Assembly (NCBI GenBank): GCA_024516035.1
Contig: CM044958.1
Span: 25,434,727 to 25,498,726, forward strand
Direction: 5' to 3'
DNA: 64,000 nt
Source: Bactericera cockerelli
Lineage: Eukaryota; Arthropoda; Insecta; Hemiptera; Triozidae
In this document: in pieces, positions 34,400 through 45,849 of the stretch
Numbering within the stretch: the stretch's first letter is position 1
How the letters are laid out: each line of letters opens with the position of its first letter
Program-made: the position numbers and the translations under genes
Notes under the pieces: model-generated
The model's database searches: none
What the model saw: the letters and a program-made list of their open reading frames with translations, nothing else
What the model was told of the DNA's origin: nothing

Positions 34400-34858
34400 C
34401 TCTGCAGGTAAAAGACTTGTTCCATAGACAAATAACTAAAATGCCAATTTTTAAATAAATTTCACAAAATGATGTGAGAATTGATACAGCTTGAAAAATA
34501 ATAGGGGTTAGATATTTCTATATAAAAAAACCAAAATGTGATAAGTACACATAATACAGACAGAATGTGATAAGAAGTACACAGAAAACAAAATGACAGG
34601 TGATTGTACTACAATAGAGCATGTAATAAATTAATCCATTGACTTATGACCAGGTTGATAAACTTGTGCTGACTAATGACTCAAAGTTTGTAGGACTTTT
34701 CACCTATTCACTTCTCTGGACCACTCATTTCCCAATAACTAGCAGCCAGAAGACTATCATGACCAGGCAGTTAAGAAATTGAGTACACCTACTATCCACA
34801 AGTCCATGGAAAATTGCATGTACACCAACTAGATTACTAGAACATTGTTGATCATATT
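34400..34858. other. mL41 downstream region
   Basis: No clear AATAAA on the minus strand was found. No other feature. Confidence 0.4.
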
Positions 34859-35392
34859 CTACAGATAATAATCCTTAGTTATTTGAGTTCTATCACCAAT
34901 ATCAACATCTTGATCAAACAAATCATTTCCAACTCTCCTGGCCTGATTCTCTGCTACTTCTGGTGTCAACAATTCTGCCTCGCTAGGTTCCAGAGGATTT
35001 CCACTTTCATCCAATTTATTTTCTAAGAAATCTTTCTTTATCTTCTCAGCATACACATCTACAAAGAGACTTTTAGCAGTTAGTGGTGGTGTATCAAGAT
35101 CATTTGTCCTGTAGGAAACATAAGGTTTCAATTTAAACCCTTCCAAATTTGGAACTACAAGCTCAGGAATAGTTTCAACAACTGGAAGCCCATCAGATGT
35201 TAATAGAACTTCACGGACTCCATATGTTGGTGTGTATCTAGGATCGGGGTTTAACTTTTGATCTTCTTTGTGTTGTTGGGTGCCTCTGTTGATCCAGTTG
35301 AATTTACGAAAGTTCCTTTTACCTTGAGCCACAGAAGACGTAGAAAATGAGCTCCTGCTAAGTGAGATTATTTTGAAAATTTTCAGAGACAT
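34859..35392 (-). CDS. mRpL41: Mitochondrial ribosomal protein mL41 (MRPL41), single exon
   Basis: An intact 177-residue frame starts at ATG 35392 and stops at 34859. The first 25 residues (MSLKIFKIISLSRSSFSTSS) are basic and Ser-rich with no acids, as expected for a mitochondrial presequence. The family core follows: RNFRKFNWINRGTQQ, PELVVPNLEGFKLKPYVSYR and PPLTAKSLFVDVYAEKIKKD. Metazoan mL41 proteins have the same PEFVVPDL-x-GFKLKPYVSY block near the middle and are about 135-180 residues. The protein is a structural component of the large mitoribosomal subunit. The acidic C-terminal extension (ELLTPEVAENQARRVGNDLF) is typical of insect forms. The gene is wedged between a TIR element ending at 34391 and the tandem 8.2-kb element starting at 35662. 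No frameshift is seen and it looks functional. Confidence 0.93.
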   Translation of the reverse strand: MSLKIFKIISLSRSSFSTSSVAQGKRNFRKFNWINRGTQQHKEDQKLNPDPRYTPTYGVREVLLTSDGLPVVETIPELVVPNLEGFKLKPYVSYRTNDLDTPPLTAKSLFVDVYAEKIKKDFLENKLDESGNPLEPSEAELLTPEVAENQARRVGNDLFDQDVDIGDRTQITKDYYL

Positions 35393-35653
35393 AATTGGAG
35401 CAATGGAACAGATAAAAATATCAGAACATGGATGGATTGGACAGATGGACAGTGCTAGGACTAATCACTAAAGTAAAGATATTATATTTCTGGTTATGAC
35501 TAGTATGATCGTTTTCTATTAATTATTAAAATTTATAAAAAGTTTAAAGTTCAGGATGAAAAAATTATTTCTCTTTTCTTTTATAAATAAAACGATTATA
35601 ACTAATTTGGATATTGAAAATTGGCGGGGAGGCATTTGCATGTTTATCGATAA
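35393..35653. other. mL41 upstream region
   Basis: It probably holds the mL41 promoter and 5' UTR. No motif is clear. Confidence 0.4.
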
Positions 35654-35661
35654 CAAAAATT
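35654..35661. repeat. Candidate 8-bp target-site duplication, left
   Basis: CAAAAATT immediately precedes the left tip GGTGCGG of the dimer. Its partner is at 52144-52151. Confidence 0.7.
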
Positions 35662-36048
35662 GGTGCGGCGTCATTCAACACAAGTTCGCACAGCACAATG
35701 GTCTTTCAGCATAAAATATCGATAATCGAATTCACATTTGAAAAATCGTGTTCGTACAACACAATCACATTCAACACAACGGTTACACAGCACAATTTCG
35801 TACAGCATAATGAACGCACAGCATAACCGATTAATCGAAAAAAACTTCATTGTATAGACTATGGATGTAGGGGAAGTAGACATACGGGATTTTTCCCAAA
35901 TCTCTAGTAACATATCCCACGATATTTTAAAAAACCCTTTAAAAGTAAATATCGCAAAAGCTTAATGAGACCTGGAACATGTTTATTTTATTAATTATTT
36001 AACTAATTTTAAGGGTAATTTAAAAGACAAAATCGAAATGGATACTTT

Positions 36049-36228
36049 AGTCACCGTGGCCGAGTGGGTAACGCACTAGACTTGCACATACGGTAACCTG
36101 AGTTCGATCACCGCAGGACAGGATTTTTTCCACTCATACCTCGTAAGGAAAAATTAGTAGCTTTTTTAATGTGAGAAACGACCTTAAAGATATGGAACCC
36201 CAAAATTATAGACATTAAACCCCAGTAA
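36049..36228 (+). mobile_element. tRNA-derived SINE, family I (with second-unit copy 44290-44470)
   Basis: The head gtcaccgtggccgagtgggt with gagttcgatcaccgc is followed by a shortened body. Confidence 0.72.
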
Positions 36229-36359
36229 AAATAAATAAAATTAATATTATTCATTTCTGTCGCGTGCGGCACTTATAAAGATATAAAGGGGTACTCACAA
36301 ACAGCTATTCAAATAAACCTCACACAGTCTGGGTGAGGCGGGAATAATAATAATGTGCT

Positions 36360-36571
36360 TCTTTATGTTATTAAATCACAATTTTAGTGGGTAGCGCAGA
36401 ATTATAGGACTTTTCCATATCTTTAATAACCCAATATCTTATTTTTGCCTATAATCCTGCCACTGGTCGCTCCTAACATTAAAGCAGCTAAAATCCTGCT
36501 CCGATGGGTATTGAACCCAGATCACCGTGCGTGCAATGACTAGCGCGCTAACTCACTCGGCCACGGTGACT
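36360..36571 (-). mobile_element. tRNA-derived SINE, family I (with second-unit copy 44601-44811)
   Basis: Minus-strand copy: plus strand reads aattttagtgggtagcgcag ... actcggccacggtgac. Confidence 0.75.
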
Positions 36572-36689
36572 ACTGTGGGGCGGGAATAGTCAGCAACACG
36601 AGCATTTTTGAATTCGAATGGTGACTTATCCAAGTCTTGAACTTTTTTTTAACTTCATTGCTTAATTTCAGGATCTTTTTTTTAAAAAT

Positions 36690-36925
36690 AATATGGCTTT
36701 CAGCTGCATGGTCATTTCACACGTTGGTTCACCCTCCATTCGCTCGAAACTCACAAACCAACAATGCAAATTAACTTCACCCAGCTTCAGTGAGGTCGGG
36801 AATAGTCAATATCAGGAGGGTTCTAAATTGAATGGTCACTCACCCATGTCCTAACCTCGCTGCACGTTGCTTAACTTTAGAGACAAAACGAGAACTGGTT
36901 TATTCAACGTACCCTTGACGCTGGG
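36690..36925 (-). mobile_element. Diverged 5S-derived SINE
   Basis: Same body and head order as the young copies but with many changes; cacgttgcttaactt and gaatggtcact are still visible. Copy in the second unit: 44932-45165. Another diverged, partial copy is at 28430-28585. Confidence 0.65.
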
Positions 36926-37260
36926 GTTACAGGACTTAAGTCCGACCCTGAGAAAAAGAATGAGAGAAAATTTGAGTTTTTAAATTTTATAATTAGGAGA
37001 GAAGAGAAAATTAAAAAGACGACCTGACAGAGAGTAAGTGAGCGAAAGAGAGAGAGTGATAAGGAGAAAGAATGATTGAATAACCCATTAGAAATTTAGA
37101 GCATATTAAAGTGGTTTGGGTTTTGAATTGATTTCGTGGAATAATTTTTGAAAGACGGGTAAATTGGGTCTTTTCTTTCCTTTATTGGGTCTTTTCTTTA
37201 CATCCTCTTCCTAAAAGAAGTCTACAAATATGCAAAAATTGTCCTTTCTGTAAGATAAGG

Positions 37261-37500
37261 GTGGTCACGGTTGTCCAGTGGGTTACCGCTCTTGGCTTGC
37301 GTGCAGCGTACATGGTGACCTGGGTTCGATCTCCAGCAGGGCAGGATTTTTTCGGGTCTGTACTTGCATGTCCGGGGTCCTCTCATACCTCGTGAGGAAA
37401 CATGAGTAGCTGCTTTAATATAAGCAGCGTAGAGAGGCGAAATTATAAGCAGAAATAAGATATAAGGATTATACCGGATACGAAAAAGTCCTATAATTCT
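37261..37500 (+). mobile_element. tRNA-derived SINE, family I (with second-unit copy 45502-45741)
   Basis: The head is ggtcacggttgtccagtggg, the B-box is gggttcgatctccag, and the body has gtccggggtcctctcatacc. Confidence 0.75.
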
Positions 37501-37608
37501 GGTCTTTTATTTTATTACACATTTATTTAAATTATTATTATAAGATAAGGAAAGTAAAAAAATGACAGAGGTTACCTTCAAACATTTTATAAATAGATAT
37601 ATGTATAT

Positions 37609-38839
37609 ACAGGGTGTCCCACCAAAGTTGGACACCACAAATTACTCGGACCCTGAAAGAGTTTTTGTAAAATAAACTCGGTTTAAAAAAAAAAAAAAAA
37701 AAACAAGTAAAGTTATTTTACACCCTGTATGAAAATTTTTGCTGCCCATTGAAAATGCGTATTTTCATTACACAAACACTTTCTATTCTAATTGTTATCG
37801 AAAAAATTAAAAAAATCGTTATTCGAGATTTAAAAAAAAAAACACCGCCAATTATGGACACAATACTTCCTCGTGATTGTTTCACATTGTATACACGACC
37901 ACGTGCCAATTTTGAGATTTTATACTAAATCACTTGTATTTCCAAACCGCTTAACCGATTTTCTTCAAATTTGTTTTAAATGGTATAATACCGTTTTTTC
38001 TACATTTTAGATTCCACAAAAAATGCTGTATCGGCAAGTCGTGGTCCTTATTTTTTGACTTTTTTGTCCAAAATTTCGGATTTTCTTAAATATCAGAGTT
38101 AAATTATAATTAATTAAAAAATATATATAAATAGTCTATGTAAAACAATAATAATTATGCATACCTATACATACAAAATTTCATCAAAATCGGGTGAACC
38201 GTTCACGAGATATAAGCGTTTAAGTAAAAAGTTAGTGGTCAGGCGTATGGTCTCTTTCACCCAGAACCGCTAGTACGAATTTGATGAATTTAAAATGGGA
38301 CCATCTACAGAACGTCTCTTATATGTGTGCAAAATTTCATCAAAATCCGTTCAGTAGTTTCTGAGATTTGCGCGTTACAAGGAATATTTTTAACAGACCG
38401 ACGGATCGACAGACGGACACAAAACCAAAGTTGCTCAGGAGGTTATGAAACGTCCAGAAATATGAAAAAAATGACGAAATATGAAATCGGAGCAAAATTT
38501 TTTTTTTTTTACAAAAACTAAACACAATACTTCCGATTTCTAATATTAGAAATTTCTCGGATGTAAAATGGTCAAAAAACCTACCCTGTATGTAATATTT
38601 TAGTTTAAAAAAGTACTCAGAAATTATTTAGAAGTTAAATTATCAAATAAAATTCAGGTCGATTCATTTAAAAATTGAAAGTTGACACCTCAATTTTTCA
38701 CTTTCGAACCACCCTGTATAAAAAAAATTCATGACCGAAACCGTATGATTAAAACTTGTACCCTTGAATTTTTTATTTTTCAAAAACTCTTTCATGGGCC
38801 GGGTAATTTGAGGTGTCCAACTTTGGTGGGACACTCTGT
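37609..38839. mobile_element. Palindromic element of the ACAGGGTGTCCC type, arms interrupted
   Basis: The left tip acagggtgtcccaccaaag and the right tip tttggtgggacactctgt match the element at 31971. The middle (about 37850-38570) is a different dispersed repeat (phrases such as aaaatttcatcaaaatc and a GACAGACGG stretch). Copy in the second unit: 45850-47080. Confidence 0.75.
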
Positions 38840-39390
38840 ATATCTCGAGCTTTTTAGAACCCGTCCCTAATTTACAAGTAAGTAATATCAACTCGAGTGA
38901 CATTTGCCCGTATTTCGGGTGAGAGTCGAAGGTTCAGGCGTAAAATATTTCTACAGCCGAAACGGTAACAGATGGGCAAAATCTGACTCTTGTCGACCCC
39001 CCTCCCCCTCAACCGATCACACTATTTCAAAAAGTCATCGCCGAAGTTGTGGACTGCCGTCCAGACTTAAGGCTTTCTGGTGTGACGAGTGGAGGTATAG
39101 TGATGGATAATTGAGGTTCCCGTCTAGAGTCGTCTTTAGCTTGCCCAGTATAGAGGTATTCTAGCAAGCAGGATAGACTTTTCCTGGTTGAGTTGAGGTC
39201 TGCCTCTACTAGGTAGGAGCCTGCGCTGCGGTCGAGTGTTCTTTCCTAGCTGGCCTAAAAACAATAGGTAAAATTCTAAGACCCCAATGAACATGTATAT
39301 ATACTAATAACAATTTTGAATAATCCGGTCGGGTGCTATCGCTTAACAGACAGACAAACGAAAGCCAAATCGTCCAGTACCCAAGTTAAA

Positions 39391-39537
39391 ACAGAACCTC
39401 GTCTCTAGTGAGGTCGCTTATTCCTCATGGGGTATGAGTGGACCCCGGATATCCACGCAGATAATTTCTGCGCTGCCGGGAATCGAACCGAGGTCACCCT
39501 GTTTGCTAGCCTACTCCACTCGGCCACAGTGACTACT
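39391..39537 (-). mobile_element. tRNA-derived SINE, family I, truncated (second-unit copy 47632-47778)
   Basis: The plus strand reads gagtggaccccggatatcca ... cactcggccacagtgac. Confidence 0.7.
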
Positions 39538-39785
39538 TAATAAAGTAAGCACAGTGATTCCCATCCTATAATGCTGATGTGCTATAAAATTTCTGAAGAA
39601 AAAAAAAAAGCCCTCATTATTAGTTGGGTTCAATACAAAATCTCTTTCTTTTTATAAACATCTTCAAAATTTTGTCTGCGGCTAAGTCCAATATCTTTGG
39701 TTTATTCATGCTAAGTGTGCCGCGATGCTAAAAATGTTAAGAACCACTGCTTGGCCATTTTATCTTTCTGGCTGCTCTGGTAACT

Positions 39786-39846
39786 GTAAAATTGACATTA
39801 ACAGTGACAGACGAATGAAGTGTCACTGATAATGTCAATTTTACAG
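39786..39846. repeat. Short hairpin
   Basis: Actgtaaaattgacattaac and its inverse, about 11-bp loop; second-unit copy near 48027-48087. It may be a minimal MITE. Confidence 0.6.
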
Positions 39847-40264
39847 TCTGTAATTAATTGGGAACCAGGTTATTTTCTCCACCTATGAAACGTTGAATAC
39901 AAAAATGCAACTGTATTTTTACAAGCTATAGGTGGTGGCTATTTGTTTTGTCTGGGAAATAGAGAACATCAGAATTTCAATTTTTTTTTTTTTTTTTATT
40001 GTAATAATTAAGTTTACATTGTTTAGAAGTGGGTTGACATGAAACATGGTTGCCTAGACAATCTAAATAGACAATCAGGGTGTAAATAAATAAATGAATA
40101 ATAATACAGGCAGGCAGCAGAAAAGCCGCAGGCAGCTGAAGAGCCAGATAGCCGGAGGCAACAGAAGAGCCGGAGGCAACAGAAAAGACAGATGTCCAGA
40201 TGCAGTGGGAGTCACTTAAAGATTTGCACGGCAAGTCTCTGAAAGCAAAAATATAGATAATTAT

Positions 40265-40528
40265 TATTATTAAACACTTTATTGGATATACATAGACATA
40301 ATTATGTACAAATAATTATTATAAGAATTAAATAATGGAAAGGAAAAAAATAATGTATACAATAGAGTGGGTCGAAAAATCATTTTATTTTATTTAATTA
40401 ACGCTATACCCCGGAAAAGTTGTGGCTGGTCGAGATAAGACTTTTGAGCAAAAAAAAATTTTTTTTGGACCACGTCTTCCGGTCGCGCAAAGGCTTTCAA
40501 AATGGCGAAAATCAAAAAAAAAAAAAAA

Positions 40529-40563
<35 letters not shown>

Positions 40564-41457
40564 TAAGAAAATTTAAAAAAATGTAAAAAAAAATATAATC
40601 AATTTTTTTGGTTTGCTATAGCATATAGGTACTAGTTATAAAAAGACCAGACTAGTATAAAGGGTTAAAAAAACAACCAATGAACCGCCTTTACCGGTCA
40701 CCTTTCGAACCCGCGACTTCTGGATTACCAGTAAACGTCTTGACTACTGAGATACCGGTAGGGTCTGGATGGAATTCGTCGTATACTCGTACCTATAACT
40801 CTTCTTCGTGAGTTCTGGGTCAATTTTTAAGCTGGTCTGAATGATATACATAATGTAAGTACATAGATTTAGAGGATAACTTTTCAAGGCCTTTGCACAA
40901 CCGGAAGGGTTGGTCCGATTATATTTTTTTTGGTCTCTGTGGATTCTTCAGACCTTTATGCAAGTAATAATTTCTATGGGGAGTCAGATAAATAAAAATT
41001 TTACCTATATTTTTCAATTGCTTGAAAAAGGGCAAGTTATAGTGAATTTTCGTGAAAGTCACAAATTTCAAGGCCTTTGCGCGACTGGTAAAGGTGGTTT
41101 CATTGGTGTTTTTTTGAATTCTTTATACTAGTCTTTTTAGAACTAGTATATTCTATAGCAAACCAAAAAAATCAATTATCATTTTTTTTAAAAATTTCTA
41201 ATTTTTTTTTTATCGCCATTTTGAAAGCCTTTGCGCGACCGGAAGACGTGGTCCAATTTTTTTTTTTTTTTAGCTCACAAGTCTTATCTCAAACAGCCAC
41301 AACTTTTCCAAGGTATAGCGTTAATTAAATAAAATAAAATGATTTTTTGATCCACTCTAATATACAATAAAAAGGAAAAAGAACAGAAAAATGTATATAA
41401 ACATGTGTCCTAGCTAAAGGGAGGGGTTATTGCCTATGCCAATCTCTTCCACCCAAC
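40265..41457 (-). mobile_element. LINE 3' tail split by the hAT-like palindrome
   Basis: 40265-40362 and 41360-41457 together form one LINE tail of the 5925 family. The 997-bp hAT-like element lies between them. Second-unit copy: 48506-48603 and 49602-49699. Confidence 0.7.
40363..41359. mobile_element. hAT-like palindromic element inside a LINE tail
   Basis: The tips are TAGAGTGGGTCGAAAAATCA and the inverse (tgattttttgatccactcta), with arms of several hundred bases and a central SINE-like stretch around 40690-40770. Flanks are GTATACAA (40355-40362) and ATATACAA (41360-41367), a 7/8 match fitting an 8-bp duplication. TAGAG tips fit hAT. The LINE 3' tail is split by it. Confidence 0.75.
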
Positions 41458-41685
41458 ATTTGGAGTTCCCTATCTAGATATTTCAATAATAATATAAAAA
41501 AGAAGCTAAATAAATAAAAATATATACAAACAACATATTAAAAAAAAAATTAAAATTAATTTATATTTTCCAAGAAATGTTTCTATGAGAAACTTGATTC
41601 CCCATAGTTCATCAGGCAATTGATTCCATCTTATCGCATTGATCTTATAGCATTAACAGTAAAACTATTCCCCATATGGTTAGTG

Positions 41686-42142
41686 CAGTAGAACCTTGAT
41701 TATCCCATCCTCAACCATGCGGATACTTGATTATCCAGATTAAAAAAAAAAAAACACGCTGTTATTGAATAGGTGCATAGCAACGCTGCTACTGATAATC
41801 ACAGCTCCAAGCGTACATGCATGAAGACATCTTCTTATGATTCCTTGGATCAGGCAGTTCTCAAGTGGTTTTTGCAAGCAAAATCTACCGGACAACCTAT
41901 CAATGACCTGTTGATGTGTGAAAAGACATTGAAGATTAACAAGAAACTAGGAGGGGACAAAATTTCTTGTTATAATAAAATATATCAAAATACATCTGCT
42001 TTTACACAAAATCAAAATTCTTCTTTATTACTTGGTTTTTTAGGGTCCCCTCAATTATCTAGACTTTTATATAGGACCTCGATTATCCAGCATACGGGCA
42101 TACCCCTAGTAGACATTAATCCAGATAATGAAGGTTCTACTG
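41686..42142 (+). mobile_element. Internally deleted Tigger/pogo element with CENP-B-like fragment
   Basis: The tips are CAGTAGAACCTTGATTATCC and the inverse (ggataatgaaggttctactg, one side diverged), the classic Tigger ends; a TA follows the right tip. Inside, a frame reads SYDSLDQAVLKWFLQAKSTG, then QPINDLLMCEKTLKINKKLG, the CENP-B/Tc5-type DNA-binding helix-turn-helix of Tigger or Jerky-like transposases. The catalytic DDE part is missing, so the element is dead. Confidence 0.8.
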
Positions 42143-43117
42143 TATTGTGAGGTGGAATAGAGAGATAAGTGAAGCGAGTATTATGACTGTGGAATGAAGA
42201 GTGTATGAAATGATGAGTGAAGATATGGAGGTGAAGCCTCATTCAAAATTCTCCACAGTAAGCCCAATCTCAGATGTTCTAATCTCTTATCAATTTGTAA
42301 CCATTGAAGATTTTTTCATTTAGCTGAAACATGATCAAATGACTGAAACACAACACAAGCATTCTGAAATGTTTGAAGTAAATTCCCTTTGATGTTTGAC
42401 ATAGCAGCTCCAGTATTCAATCAAAGGAAATATAAGAGAAGTACATAGGAGCTGTTTTGTTTGCAGGACTAAAACCTTTGCAAATGTTTCAGGGAATGAA
42501 ACTTTTGATACTTTTCCTTACCAATTTGAACAACCTGAGAGTTCCATTGAAGATCTGGATCTAAAAGTATTCCAAGATTTTTCACACAAGAAGACAAAGG
42601 AATAGGCTCAGAAAACAGAAATAACTTGTTGCTTTGGTCTACATAATTTAGGACTCATGGTAATGGAGCTTTGCTGGTGTTTTGATAGTTAGTGGGGGGA
42701 TGATATCACACTTCAGCATGTTATGATCTGAACACACCAGAAACAGGATACCTGGGTTGGCCTCAGCCATCCTCTAGTTGTGTCAACTAATCCATTATTA
42801 ATTAATAGACTTGATGTTTATAAAAATAGATATTTTTACAAGGGTTTTAGATTTATAATTCCAGATTCTTGAATTCCTTATTGATGATGAAAGAAGAAAT
42901 AAAATTGAAAATCTCAGAGGGGAAAAAAATCAATGCAACATTGCAGTGGATTTGGGAATATGGAAATAGTGTTAAGTCCCAAGTCCCAGATATCTGGAGG
43001 CTCTCCACAGAAAAGATGAGGGTCAGATGACACAAGCCTTGTTTTTTCATTGGGATTTAGTGATACAGGCACAAATAGCACAATGATATGGTAGTGGCAA
43101 AGAAGGGAACTGAATTT
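42143..43117. other. Unit interior without recognised feature (second copy 50385-51358)
   Basis: Likely LINE-derived or old repeat DNA upstream of the RT-tail relic. No intact frame. Confidence 0.4.
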
Positions 43118-43209
43118 TTATGGGATAAACAAGCTTATAACTAGACAGGCTTGCTGTCTCACAATAGTGATGATCATAAAACCATTCATGCTTATTACAT
43201 TACTTACTT

Positions 43210-43381
43210 TACTTTTCATGTCCGGAACAACATATCTTTCATATCTTAGATTGACCAGGGTAACCAGGGTTAGATCTTGTTGGGTACAGGGTTCATCCAA
43301 TTGATTACAGACAAGGAGATATTCATTTGTCTGCACCTGTCCACAGTGGCAGTCATTATTCTCTTCATATCCCCATTTCAA
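43210..43381 (-). pseudogene. Fragment of a non-LTR retrotransposon polyprotein C-terminus
   Basis: The minus-strand frame KWGYEENNDCHCGQVQTNEY, then LLVCNQLDEPCTQQDL, has the C-x-CG-x-x-QT-x-x-x-LL-x-C motif found after the reverse transcriptase of Jockey-like LINEs. Upstream coding is absent, so this is a relic. Confidence 0.6.
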
Positions 43382-44931
43382 TAGATTACAATAGATTCAA
43401 TCAAAGGCTGGTGACACTCTAGTTTCCATAGTTCAACCTTGTGGACTTCAGTCACTTCAGTAATGTGAGTACAGCTGTCGATGCTTGTTGTCGTTCAAAT
43501 AAAACTTTTCTTATTACATTGATATTATTTTTTTAAAATAAATTTCCAATCCTTTGATTGTTAGTTCACTGTATTTTAATAATACACTACTCTTAACTAC
43601 AAGAAAAGAAAACTAGAAATGTAAAAAATAAAAATTGAGTTAAGGTTATTCCATTATTCCACCCTGCAAAATTCCCTATTTCATAAATAAAATTTCTCTA
43701 TTCTCTTCTGAAGGGAAACTTTTGAGCTCTGGGTGGGGAAATGGAAAGATTTTATGGATTTTAACCATTTCAAACGTTCGTACAACACAATTTCGCAGGA
43801 CATAATGTTCTTTCAACACAAATTCACTCAGCATAACGGTCGCACAACATAATCGATTTCGATTATTATGCTGTATGAACTTGTGTTGAACGAACGCACA
43901 CCGGTGCGGCGTCATTCAACACAAGTTCGCACAGCACAATGGTCTTTCAGCATAAAATATCGATAATCGAATTCACATTTGAAAAATCGTGTTCGTACAA
44001 CACAATCACATTCAACACAACGGTTACACAGCACAATTTCGTACAGCATAATGAACGCACAGCATAACCGATTAATCGAAAAAAAACTTCATTGTATAGA
44101 CTATGGATGTAGGGGAAGTAGACATACGGGATTTTTCCCAAATCTCTAGTAACATATCCCACGATATTTTAAAAAACCCTTTAAAAGTAAATATCGCAAA
44201 AGCTTAATGAGACCTGGAACATGTTTATTTTATTAATTATTTAACTAATTTTAAGGGTAATTTAAAAGACAAAATCGAAATGGATACTTTAGTCACCGTG
44301 GCCGAGTGGGTAACGCACTAGACTTGCACATACGGTAACCTGAGTTCGATCACCGCAGGACAGGATTTTTTCCACTCATACCTCGTAAGGAAAAATTAGT
44401 AGCTTTTTTAATGTGAGAAACGACCTTAAAGATATGGAACCCCAAAATTATAGACATTAAACCCCAGTAAAAATAAATAAAATTAATATTATTCATTTCT
44501 GTCGCGTGCGGCACTTATAAAGATATAAAGGGGTACTCACAAACAGCTATTCAAATAAACCTCACACAGTCTGGGTGAGGCGGGAATAATAATAATGTGC
44601 TTCTTTATGTTATTAAATCACAATTTTAGTGGGTAGCGCAGAATTATAGGACTTTTCCATATCTTTAATAACCCAATATCTTATTTTTGCCTATAATCCT
44701 GCCACTGGTCGCTCCTAACATTAAAGCAGCTAAAATCCTGCTCCGATGGGTATTGAACCCAGATCACCGTGCGTGCAATGACTAGCGCGCTAACTCACTC
44801 GGCCACGGTGACTACTGTGGGCGGGAATAGTCAGCAACACGAGCATTTTTGAATTCGAATGGTGACTTATCCAAGTCTTGAACTTTTTTTTAACTTCATT
44901 GCTTAATTTCAGGATCTTTTTTTTAAAAATA

Positions 44932-45165
44932 ATATGGCTTTCAGCTGCATGGTCATTTCACACGTTGGTTCACCCTCCATTCGCTCGAAACTCACAAACC
45001 AACAATGCAAATTAACTTCACCCAGCTTCAGTGAGGTCGGGAATAGTCAATATCAGGAGGGTTCTAAATTGAATGGTCACTCACCCATGTCCTAACCTCG
45101 CTGCACGTTGCTTAACTTTAGAGACAAAACGAGAACTGGTTTATTCAACGTACCCTTGACGCTGG
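44932..45165 (-). mobile_element. Diverged 5S-derived SINE, second-unit copy
   Basis: Counterpart of 36690-36925. Confidence 0.65.
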
Positions 45166-45849
45166 GGTTACAGGACTTAAGTCCGACCCTGAGAAAAAGA
45201 ATGAGAGAAAATTTGAGTTTTTAAATTTTATAATTAGGAGAGAAGAGAAAATTAAAAAGACGACCTGACAGAGAGTAAGTGAGCGAAAGAGAGAGAGTGA
45301 TAAGGAGAAAGAATGATTGAATAACCCATTAGAAATTTAGAGCATATTAAAGTGGTTTGGGTTTTGAATTGATTTCGTGGAATAATTTTTGAAAGACGGG
45401 TAAATTGGGTCTTTTCTTTCCTTTATTGGGTCTTTTCTTTACATCCTCTTCCTAAAAGAAGTCTACAAATATGCAAAAATTGTCCTTTCTGTAAGATAAG
45501 GGTGGTCACGGTTGTCCAGTGGGTTACCGCTCTTGGCTTGCGTGCAGCGTACATGGTGACCTGGGTTCGATCTCCAGCAGGGCAGGATTTTTTCGGGTCT
45601 GTACTTGCATGTCCGGGGTCCTCTCATACCTCGTGAGGAAACATGAGTAGCTGCTTTAATATAAGCAGCGTAGAGAGGCGAAATTATAAGCAGAAATAAG
45701 ATATAAGGATTATACCGGATACGAAAAAGTCCTATAATTCTGGTCTTTTATTTTATTACACATTTATTTAAATTATTATTATAAGATAAGGAAAGTAAAA
45801 AAATGACAGAGGTTACCTTCAAACATTTTATAAATAGATATATGTATAT

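Larger units (their letters stand above)
35662..43902. mobile_element. 8241-bp TIR-bounded unit, copy 1 of a tandem dimer
   Basis: The left edge begins GGTGCGGCGTCATTCAACAC. The reverse complement of the right edge begins GGTGTGCGTTCGTTCAACAC. About 30 of the first 38 bases match, so the ends form an imperfect terminal inverted repeat. Both ends carry clustered subterminal motifs of the type TTCGTACAACACAAT / CACAGCATAA. The interior is a nest of other repeats (SINEs, a Tigger remnant, a LINE remnant, two palindromic elements) with no transposase of its own. CAAAAATT at 35654-35661 abuts the left edge. Confidence 0.8.

Noticed and set aside
41773..42150. A 125-codon frame as a host gene
   Set aside because: It lies inside Tigger tips and keeps only the DNA-binding start of a transposase.
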